From Saprospiraceae bacterium (GTDB taxonomy: Bacteria > Bacteroidota > Bacteroidia > Chitinophagales > Saprospiraceae): DNA of 8,413 bases. Location: contig JAJCYJ010000789.1 in NCBI GenBank assembly GCA_029262975.1, positions 1-8,413 on the forward strand, read 5' to 3'. Numbering within the stretch: position 1 is the first letter of the stretch; each line of letters opens with the position of its first letter. The notes beneath the pieces are model-generated. The model searched no databases, was not told the DNA's origin, and was given only the letters and a program-made list of their open reading frames with translations. Positions 1-4,508 of the stretch are shown piece after piece. The position numbers and the translations under genes were made by a program.

Positions 1-2
1 TA

Positions 3-479
3 TCTTCAGGCAAAACAACGCTCCTTAATGGATATCAAGTAGCCAACCTTTTCCCGCGGAGTCGGGGGATGTATTCGTGGACAACATCAGCTTTAGTCGA
101 TGCAACAACCAAAGGAGCAAAGGGCGCCTCAAAAGTCCTGGCAGAAAATGTAGAAAACTTTCTAAATCGGATTTATCACCAAATGCGAAACTTGGGTGTG
201 AGTCCTGAAGAAAGAGCTCTTAACTATGCAGCGACAAATGCATTTCAAGTAAGTGGTGTTTTTGCTTCTGCAATTAAAGAAAATCTCGAATTGGATACTA
301 TATCTGCCACCAAGAGTCCTATTTGCCGTCCAGGGTCAGATTGCTACGACGTGATATTAACTTTCTTCAATCCAAAAGAACGCCTGACGCAAGCTCGTAA
401 AGAATTCAGATTTACCGTTGATGTCAGCGATGTAGTACCAGTCACAGTAGGTCAAGTAAAATCCTGGTCGACATATTAA
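3..479 (+). CDS. PatA/PatG-family (cyanobactin maturation protease-like) protein, C-terminal domain, 5'-truncated
   Basis: The frame is open to the left edge, so this is the last 158 residues of a longer protein; the ATG at 69 is an internal Met, not the start. The visible part matches my memory of the conserved C-terminal domain of PatA/PatG proteins: an RGMYSW segment, then FLNRIYHQMRNLGVSPEERA with ALNYAATNAFQ, a SPICRPGSDCYDV stretch, LTFFNP, and the terminal FRFTVDVSDVVPVTVG with SWSTY as the last residues. In cyanobactin pathways PatA cleaves the leader from the precursor and PatG cleaves at the C-terminal side and macrocyclises; both carry this end domain, whose role is unclear. The subtilisin domain is not in the window, so protease activity is inferred from family membership. 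Six tagged Cys-rich peptide genes lie downstream on the same strand. The next gene starts 46 nt later, suggesting one transcript. Confidence 0.8.
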   Translation, partial: SSGKTTLLNGYQVANLFPRSRGMYSWTTSALVDATTKGAKGASKVLAENVENFLNRIYHQMRNLGVSPEERALNYAATNAFQVSGVFASAIKENLELDTISATKSPICRPGSDCYDVILTFFNPKERLTQARKEFRFTVDVSDVVPVTVGQVKSWSTY

Positions 480-525
480 CATCTGTCGCAGGTTTTGATA
501 ATCCAGAAATTTTAAAATTTGAATT

Positions 526-1476
526 ATGGCAAATAACACTACAGCTATTTCAGAAAAGGCACAAAAAGCTGCCTCAGATGAAATTTTCGAAGATATTATG
601 CGAGGAAGAGGTATTGGCTTTGCTTTAATCAAATTGAAACCATATGATTGGGGAGGGCAACCTGGATCCTCCCCACAGTTATATCGGCGTTATGACTACA
701 ATGATAATGGGAAAGTCATAAAGAAACTCGGCTTTGATACAAGCGGTCATATTGAGATTAAAGAGGAATATGTTTATAAAAAAGAACGTCTTATTGCAAG
801 TCTGTTTACCACGAACAAGGGCATATGGTCAGATTCTTATGATTATAACAAGGATGGAAAGTTATTGAGCTATCAATTTCTTAATATTTCTTTAAATCAT
901 CAGAGCCCCGAAAAAGAAGAGTATGAATATGACAGTTTCGGACGAACAGCCTTAAAAAGGACATTTGACAGAAATGGATTTCCTGCTTTAGTAACTGAAT
1001 ATATATACGATAGTGATAAAACAAAAAATTACTCATTCAGGAGTGTCACGGACGCAAATGGGAAATTGGTTATCACGTTCGCATACAAATACAATGATCA
1101 AGGCAAACTGAAACGATTAGCCGAAATTAAAATGCATTATCAGGAATTATTAGGGCTATCACCAAAAGCTCAAGAAACTGCGATTGGAAAGAGTCATTTC
1201 ATTAGCCATTATTTGTACAATAAGGATGGCCTGATTAAAAAATATATAAGGACCATTCCGCAAGGAGAGGTACTGAATTTGGAAAGTAAATTTTTGGGGA
1301 CAGGAAAATTTATAATAACCAATGAATCAGATTACGATTATGTAACTATCCAGAAAAAAGAATACCTCAACACAATCACAGAGTATAATCCTCGCTATCG
1401 CGAACCAGTACTTGTAAAAGAATATAGTTATTTTAAAGACAAAGATCATCCTATTGTTCCCACGGAATCAAAATAG
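526..1476 (+). CDS. YD/RHS-like repeat protein, 316 aa, cysteine-free
   Basis: I do not recognise a named family. The protein carries recurring units of the form Y-x-Y-[ND]-x-x-G-[KRL], seen near residues 56-64 (YDYNDNGKV), 105-112 (YDYNKDGK), 133-140 (YEYDSFGR), 187-195 (YKYNDQGKL) and 229-236 (YLYNKDGL), with weaker copies near 82 and 159. These resemble the YD/RHS-type beta-hairpin repeats of large Bacteroidota and Proteobacteria proteins, but the protein is far shorter than an RHS toxin and lacks an RHS core end motif. No signal peptide or membrane segment is visible, so it is probably cytoplasmic. It contains no cysteine, in contrast to all the downstream peptides. The ATG follows TTAAAATTT by five nt. 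It sits between the PatA/PatG-like protein and the peptide genes; a scaffold, chaperone or immunity role is possible but unsupported. Confidence 0.85.
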   Translation: MANNTTAISEKAQKAASDEIFEDIMRGRGIGFALIKLKPYDWGGQPGSSPQLYRRYDYNDNGKVIKKLGFDTSGHIEIKEEYVYKKERLIASLFTTNKGIWSDSYDYNKDGKLLSYQFLNISLNHQSPEKEEYEYDSFGRTALKRTFDRNGFPALVTEYIYDSDKTKNYSFRSVTDANGKLVITFAYKYNDQGKLKRLAEIKMHYQELLGLSPKAQETAIGKSHFISHYLYNKDGLIKKYIRTIPQGEVLNLESKFLGTGKFIITNESDYDYVTIQKKEYLNTITEYNPRYREPVLVKEYSYFKDKDHPIVPTESK

Positions 1477-1527
1477 ATAATTTACTAAGTATGAATTGTT
1501 TTTTGTAAAAATTAAAAGTTTGTCATT

Positions 1528-1683
1528 ATGGAGATACCGATTCAATCAAAACCTATAATTAGAAATCAAGTTACCTTAGTCTGTTTATCGACCCATTCAA
1601 TTACACCTTCCGATAAATGTGGCTGCCCGAATAAATGTCTTGGTGTATGTGTGGATGGAGAATGTCTGGGACCTTGTGCTTAG
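1528..1683 (+). CDS. tagged Cys-rich small peptide 1 (51 aa), RiPP precursor candidate
   Basis: A 51-aa frame starting MEIPIQSKPIIRNQ and ending in TAG. Residues 3-12 fit [LI]-P-x4-P-[IV]-x-R shared with the other peptides here (I3, P4, P9, I10, R12). The C-terminal part is knottin-like in density, with seven Cys at 19, 31, 33, 37, 41, 46 and 50, giving C-x11-C-x-C-x3-C-x3-C-x4-C-x3-C. There is no Sec signal, no double-glycine leader end and no membrane helix. The start is the only ATG in frame, and the Met-to-motif distance equals that of its neighbours. It lies 51 nt after the YD-repeat gene and is followed by an AT-rich dyad at 1721-1746. Its short length makes it easy to miss in annotation. 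The odd Cys count means at least one Cys must be free, modified or intermolecular if disulfides form. Confidence 0.8.
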   Translation: MEIPIQSKPIIRNQVTLVCLSTHSITPSDKCGCPNKCLGVCVDGECLGPCA

Positions 1684-1720
1684 GTAGATGTGCCGATAAC
1701 AGAATATAATTAGAATCTTA

Positions 1721-1746
1721 TTGTAAAATGTATTCATATTTTACAA
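1721..1746 (+). terminator. AT-rich perfect hairpin after peptide 1
   Basis: 1721-1731 (TTGTAAAATGT) pairs with 1736-1746 (ATATTTTACAA) around a 4-nt loop, giving 11 pairs including one G-T. It lies 37 nt past the stop of the 51-aa peptide gene and 43 nt before the next start. It is followed by AT-rich sequence ending in a T run (1762-1767). It could be a weak terminator or processing site, or an operator-like dyad for the next gene; sequence alone cannot decide. Confidence 0.4.
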
Positions 1747-1789
1747 GACTTATTAAATATATTTTTTAAAATTTTTAAACTTAATTATT

Positions 1790-1984
1790 ATGAAACTTCC
1801 TAATTTATCTGCACCTGTTATGAGAAAAAACAATGCTAATTTCAGAAAAGAAGGAGTCAATCCTTCTATTGATTGGCTTTGTGTAGTCACATGTGCGGCA
1901 GCCCTTGCAAAGTGTGCATTTTCATCTGATCCTGCACAATGCTTAATTAGCGCAGGAATGAGCAAATGTATCAAGTGCTTGTAA
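1790..1984 (+). CDS. tagged Cys-rich small peptide 2 (64 aa), RiPP precursor candidate
   Basis: The protein begins MKLPNLSAPVMRKNN, an exact fit to L-P-x4-P-[IV]-x-R at residues 3-12. A polar linker (13-26) leads to a hydrophobic, Ala-rich, probably helical half starting at DWLCVVTC. The six Cys are at 31, 35, 42, 51, 60 and 63 (C-x3-C-x6-C-x8-C-x8-C-x2-C), and the protein ends KCIKCL. The i/i+4-like and regular spacing suggests paired helices held by disulfides or another Cys modification rather than a beta knottin. No Sec signal or GG cleavage site precedes the core. The ATG follows TTAAAATTT by 15 nt, with TTAATTATT directly upstream. It lacks the LAELSEE-like element that cyanobactin leaders use to bind the heterocyclase. 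A bacteriocin-type product is an inference. Confidence 0.85.
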   Translation: MKLPNLSAPVMRKNNANFRKEGVNPSIDWLCVVTCAAALAKCAFSSDPAQCLISAGMSKCIKCL

Positions 1985-2203
1985 GTTATTGGAAAAGTAC
2001 TTCAAGCATTTTATGGAATGATTTATGGTAACATTATTTTGCGTCTGATAAATGTAGTGAGTTCGAAATATTTATCACTGTAGATGAGTCGATCTTTGAT
2101 CGGTAATCAGGCTGAAAATAAGTTTAAAAGGTGGATATATAATTGCATACGCTCATGCTTGCTTATGATGTAATCTGGAGTCTTTATATCGCTTTTGGTT
2201 AAG

Positions 2204-2217
2204 TATCCGAAAGGATA
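2204..2217 (+). repeat. small GNRA-loop hairpin
   Basis: TATCC (2204-2208) and GGATA (2213-2217) enclose GAAA, a GNRA-type tetraloop. A G-T pair can extend the stem by one. By itself this is a short stem that can arise by chance; it is listed because it lies in a gap with other dyads. Confidence 0.3.
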
Positions 2218-2308
2218 TAATTTCAAATCTCTGATTCCATTAAATCCACTTTTCCACTACCCGTGGAGATTATCATAGAGCTTTCTCATTTTTAAGTATG
2301 TCAATTGG

Positions 2309-2360
2309 AAGGCAGCTTTATAAGGATATACGCTCAAGTATATTCATATAGAGCTGCTTT
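2309..2360 (+). repeat. long imperfect hairpin, 23-position stem
   Basis: 2309-2331 can pair with 2338-2360 around a 6-nt loop (GCTCAA). I count 19 Watson-Crick pairs, 3 G-T pairs and one A-A mismatch, with GCAGCT opposite AGCTGC near the base and ATATAC opposite GTATAT at the tip. It lies 119 nt before the 115-aa peptide start. The G-T pairs sit where an RNA stem tolerates them, which favours a folded transcript over a DNA operator. A terminator, attenuator, processing site or small mobile repeat are all possible. Confidence 0.6.
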
Positions 2361-2463
2361 AGTAAAATTTATTTAGGATTTCGTCATGAAAAGCGCGTGA
2401 AAGGTGAGCATGACTTATTGATAAATAGTTTGTCACTCATTTTCTCGCACCTTAATTTAATCA

Positions 2464-2478
2464 TTAAAATTTTTAATT
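2464..2478 (+). promoter_or_regulatory. A/T-rich translation-initiation segment with TTAAAATTT
   Basis: TTAAAATTT (2464-2472) stands six nt before the ATG at 2479. The same nonamer precedes the starts at 526 (512-520), 1790 (1766-1774) and 3414 (3399-3407). No Shine-Dalgarno sequence is present at these genes. A/T-rich, structure-poor leaders without SD are usual in Bacteroidota, so this may mark ribosome entry, or duplication of upstream sequence together with the gene. Confidence 0.45.
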
Positions 2479-2826
2479 ATGAAGTTACCGAATCAAACTA
2501 TTCCCATAGTCCGGGGGTACCGGGGTATGGTGAATAATAAAAGTCAAATTGAGCCGAGTGGGCTGGCATGCACAATTTGTGACGGTGCCATAAAAGGGGT
2601 TGGTTCTGTCGCAATAGGATTGGGCTGTACAGCAGCTGTTTCCGCATTCGAAGTAGCGTGTAATGCTGCCCTGGACTGGATCCCCATTATAGGAGAAGGG
2701 CCTTCAGAGGTAGCCTGTGCAGCTGGTGGGGCTGCCTTAGAAGTAGCTTGTAAAGCGGGAGGTGGGACAGTCACGTCCGGAACTATTGCAGCCGCCCAAA
2801 AAGCAGTATGCGGTCATTTCTGTTAA
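2479..2826 (+). CDS. tagged Cys-rich peptide 3 (115 aa) with internal EVAC repeats
   Basis: The tag is MKLPNQTIPIVRG, fitting L-P-x4-P-[IV]-x-R with the same spacing as the others. After a polar linker to about residue 28, the rest is Ala/Gly-rich and hydrophobic, with eight Cys at 31, 34, 50, 61, 80, 91, 111 and 115. Three imperfect repeats share EVAC followed by a small-residue stretch: FEVACNAAL (57-65), SEVACAAGGAAL (76-87) and LEVACKAGGG (87-96). The protein ends CGHFC. This is the largest member, and composition suggests a helical, membrane-active or circular-bacteriocin-like product, though I cannot name a family. It has no predicted immunity partner next to it. The start is fixed by the tag and the TTAAAATTT leader. 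The repeats suggest internal duplication within the variable part. Confidence 0.85.
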   Translation: MKLPNQTIPIVRGYRGMVNNKSQIEPSGLACTICDGAIKGVGSVAIGLGCTAAVSAFEVACNAALDWIPIIGEGPSEVACAAGGAALEVACKAGGGTVTSGTIAAAQKAVCGHFC

Positions 2827-2888
2827 GTGCTGAACAATAAATCTGCTTGAGTAAATGATGTCCCTCTAAATGTAAGCCCGGATCATAT

Positions 2889-2971
2889 CCTGTCTTTTCG
2901 ATACCATCATATCGAGTGAGATATAAGATAGGTTCGGAAAATGGAAAAACGTATGTTTGATTGTTCCGAGC
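2889..2971 (+). repeat. two adjoining hairpins in the gap before peptide 4
   Basis: First: CCTGTCTT (2889-2896) pairs with AAGATAGG (2925-2932), enclosing a perfect inner stem TCGATA (2898-2903) with TATCGA (2910-2915). Second: GTTCGGAA (2932-2939) pairs with TTCCGAGC (2964-2971). They lie 63 nt after the 115-aa peptide and before the defective peptide gene. A TATGTTTG (2952-2959), an exact TAnnTTTG -7 box, falls in the second loop but has no TTG at the right distance. Terminator or structured leader are both possible. Confidence 0.4.
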
Positions 2972-3077
2972 ACTACAGGCTTTCATTCTTCATGGAGATT
3001 TCAATTGACTTTTTGGGAGATGTGTTTTCATGCTAATGCAACTGATGTGCCATTTACACATTATTGAAGAATAAACT

Positions 3078-3107
3078 AGGATACTTCCTAATCAAATCCT
3101 CGCCGTA
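3078..3107 (+). pseudogene. remnant peptide tag whose start codon is lost
   Basis: Reading the frame of the ATG at 3108 upstream gives AGG ATA CTT CCT AAT CAA ATC CTC GCC GTA ATG CGG, that is x-x-L-P-N-Q-I-L-A-V-M-R. This aligns residue for residue with MKLPNLSAPVMR of peptide 2, so the AGG at 3078 stands where ATG is expected. The next codon upstream but one is a TAA at 3072. The conserved Pro of the tag is also Ala. No ATG, GTG or TTG is available in frame between the stop and 3108; ATA or ATC would be needed. Confidence 0.7.
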
Positions 3108-3335
3108 ATGCGGTCAGGATTAATTGTAAACAACAGTGTATATACTTCAGTGAAACCATCTGAAATTTGTGCTGACGGCAGTTGTGATGAGACATCATGT
3201 TGCGTCAAAAAATATGGAATGGAAATGTGTCTGCCGAATACATCTGGTTATACGGTCCCAGTTCACTGCTGTGGAGATCTTCTAAGTCAAAAGGGTTGTT
3301 GTACAACTCCTGATGGCCGGAAATTCTTTCATTAG
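3108..3335 (+). CDS. Cys-rich small peptide 4, granulin-like Cys pattern; leader start defective
   Basis: The first ATG of this frame gives 75 aa, but that Met matches tag position 11 of the sister peptides, so the ancestral product was about 85 aa. Numbered from this ATG, nine Cys lie at 21, 26, 31, 32, 41, 54, 55, 64 and 65. The order C-x4-C-x4-CC-x8-C...VHCCGD...GCC recalls granulin modules (C...C...CC...CC...VCCxDxxHCC), with CADGSCDETSCC and PVHCCGD the closest stretches. Granulin needs CxDxxHCCP, while here six residues separate D57 from the next CC, so it is at most a degenerate relative. No other frame damage is visible. Either the gene recently lost its start, it starts at a non-standard codon, or it now makes an untagged peptide. 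TTAAAATTT, found at several sister starts, is absent here. Confidence 0.55.
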   Translation: MRSGLIVNNSVYTSVKPSEICADGSCDETSCCVKKYGMEMCLPNTSGYTVPVHCCGDLLSQKGCCTTPDGRKFFH

Positions 3336-3413
3336 TGATAATAGAATTTTATTAAAGTGTGCCAATTGAATATTATAATTTTTAATTTTTTTAATTTCTT
3401 AAAATTTTACGCC

Positions 3414-3626
3414 ATGAATCTACCTCTATTAGCTCCTCCTATTTATTCGAATAGTTTAACAAGCTTGACACCGGTTTCAGAAATAAAACCACAAGATGTT
3501 CAGAAATGCTGGAGTGCCGCAAAATGTACTGGAAAGGTATTGAGTAATCGGGATTTCCATAATTGCTGTAACAAGGGAAGTGGTACATCTTGGTCTGACA
3601 GATTCGGTAATTGTAAGCGATGTTAG
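3414..3626 (+). CDS. tagged Cys-rich small peptide 5 (70 aa), RiPP precursor candidate
   Basis: The start at 3414 is preferred over the GTG at 3357. It places MNLPLLAPPIYS in register with the sister tags (L3, P4, P9, I10). It also follows TTAAAATTT by six nt, and the 19 codons before it are A/T-rich leader sequence, not protein-like. The final Arg of the tag (position 12) is Ser here. The polar linker runs to residue 31, then six Cys at 32, 38, 51, 52, 67 and 70 give C-x5-C-x12-CC-x14-C-x2-C, ending CKRC. Residues around the CC pair (FHNCCNKGSG) are polar, so the product is probably soluble. There is no Sec signal and no GG site. Confidence 0.8.
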   Translation: MNLPLLAPPIYSNSLTSLTPVSEIKPQDVQKCWSAAKCTGKVLSNRDFHNCCNKGSGTSWSDRFGNCKRC

Positions 3627-3691
3627 CCATTAGTTGACCAGGTCCCTTTTGTCCTGTTTATCACGTTATGTTGGATACTGACGACTTATAA

Positions 3692-3731
3692 AACGATTCT
3701 TAGGTTTGGATGCAGGGGATTAAGAACCGTT
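3692..3731 (+). repeat. hairpin after peptide 5
   Basis: AACGATTCTTA (3692-3702) pairs with TAAGAACCGTT (3721-3731), ten of eleven positions, around an 18-nt loop. It lies 65 nt past the stop of the 70-aa peptide. TAGGTTTG (3701-3708), an exact TAnnTTTG box, overlaps the stem end, with only CTG (3678-3680) 20 nt upstream in the -33 position. It could be a terminator or part of the promoter region of the gene at 3888. Confidence 0.35.
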
Positions 3732-3887
3732 GTTTAGAGTGGCTTATGGGGACAAATTGGAAACTTAGATAATTATAATTTAGATGAACCTGATAATTAC
3801 TTTATTTCAATCTATCAAACTGTATAAACTAAGTAGGATAGATTTCAAGATTTAAATTTATTTACTGACACAATAAATATTTTAAGA

Positions 3888-4121
3888 ATGAAATTACCAA
3901 ATCAATTCCCACCCATCCAACGTACTCAGAAGGGACTTATCCCTCAAGGTGTCCTTCTTAGTGGTGACCCATGTCAGCCTTGTATTGATATCTGTCAAAA
4001 AGCTTATCGAAATGATAAGGTACGCTATGCCGCTTGTTGTCAGACGTGTGGAGAAGACATCAGTAGAGTCTGCTGGTATCAGTGCTGTAGTCAAGCGCCC
4101 GGTTGTACTGTTCCGTCATGA
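3888..4121 (+). CDS. tagged Cys-rich small peptide 6 (77 aa, 10 Cys), RiPP precursor candidate
   Basis: The tag MKLPNQFPPIQRTQKG fits L-P-x4-P-[IV]-x-R exactly. A short linker with Gly and Pro leads to the densest Cys core in the window: ten Cys at 29, 32, 36, 50, 51, 54, 62, 66, 67 and 73 (C-x2-C-x3-C-x13-CC-x2-C-x7-C-x3-CC-x5-C), with a charged, probably helical spacer KAYRNDKVRYAA between the clusters. Repeated CC pairs and CxxC resemble toxin-type disulfide miniproteins, and CxxC pairs could alternatively bind metal. It has no Sec signal. TTAAAATTT is missing just upstream; an eight-base variant TTAAATTT lies about 30 nt before the start. It is the last tagged gene seen. Confidence 0.85.
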   Translation: MKLPNQFPPIQRTQKGLIPQGVLLSGDPCQPCIDICQKAYRNDKVRYAACCQTCGEDISRVCWYQCCSQAPGCTVPS

Positions 4122-4508
4122 TTGAGTCAGTCAAGTATAGTACAGGGTTGGTAATGGCGTCTGACAGATTTGTTTTGTGGTCATTGATATTTTAAAATTT
4201 GAAGAAGTCATTTTCATATAACAGCAAAACAAGGAACAACAGGGTTGGCAATTGAAATGCACGCATTTTTTTGGCAGATGATTGCTGAGCGAAATATTGA
4301 AACATATGCCAGGTGTCTACCTGGTATCCCGGAGATCGATTATAGATTAGGATAATTGCCTAATCGTTCCAGCCATTTGTTAGCGAAAGAGTTTGTAGTT
4401 AATCTAAATCAGGATAGTCCCTTGATAAAGATTATAGTGCTGAGTGTAATGACTATATGAATTGGATATCTTGCTCTGGCTTTGTAGTAAACAAATAAAT
4501 GATTTTGT
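4122..4508. other. 387-nt gap with direct repeats, two hairpins and an orphan start leader
   Basis: No supported gene. ACAGGGTTGG[TC]AAT occurs twice, at 4142-4155 and 4239-4252. TTAAAATTT (4192-4200), the nonamer that precedes several peptide starts, appears here with no ATG after it. Two clean hairpins follow: ATGCCAGGT/ACCTGGTAT (4306-4314 with 4319-4327, loop GTCT) and GATTAGG/CCTAATC (4345-4351 with 4359-4365). The gap may be the remains of another peptide gene, or a terminator region for the peptide block. Confidence 0.45.
4306..4327 (+). terminator. 9-bp hairpin with 4-nt loop, possible terminator of the peptide block
   Basis: ATGCCAGGT pairs fully with ACCTGGTAT, counting one G-T, around GTCT. 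No T run follows, so a classical intrinsic terminator is not shown; a second 7-bp stem sits 17 nt further on. Confidence 0.35.

Larger units (their letters stand above)
1985..2478. other. 494-nt gap with several inverted repeats, no gene seen
   Basis: No convincing frame and no copy of the peptide tag is found on either strand. The gap holds several dyads: TGATAAAT near 2047 with ATTTATCA downstream, CGATC-TTT-GATCG near 2090, a TATCC-GAAA-GGATA hairpin at 2204-2217, TCCAC/GTGGA pairs near 2245-2270, and a long stem at 2309-2360. It is unusually long for an operon gap and may hold a promoter, a small structured RNA or relics of lost peptide genes. Confidence 0.5.

Noticed and set aside
2544..2774. 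Minus-strand 76-aa frame across the 115-aa peptide gene
   Set aside because: Shadow of the plus-strand gene; low-complexity Ala/Pro composition mirrors the Gly/Ala codons.
2952..2959. TATGTTTG as a promoter -7 box
   Set aside because: Exact match to TAnnTTTG but no TTG at 19-21 nt upstream, and it lies in a hairpin loop.
2992..3036. MEISIDFLGDVFSC mini-frame similar to MEIPIQ
   Set aside because: Only the first three residues match; no P-[IV]-x-R and only 14 codons.
3357..3413. N-terminal extension of the 70-aa peptide from a GTG at 3357
   Set aside because: It would translate the A/T-rich leader (IIIFNFFNFLKF) and push the conserved tag to residue 20; the ATG at 3414 puts the tag in register.
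4356..4457. LPNRSSHLL... frame resembling the peptide tag
   Set aside because: No ATG, no Pro-[IV]-x-Arg part, no Cys; it overlaps a hairpin and looks like chance.
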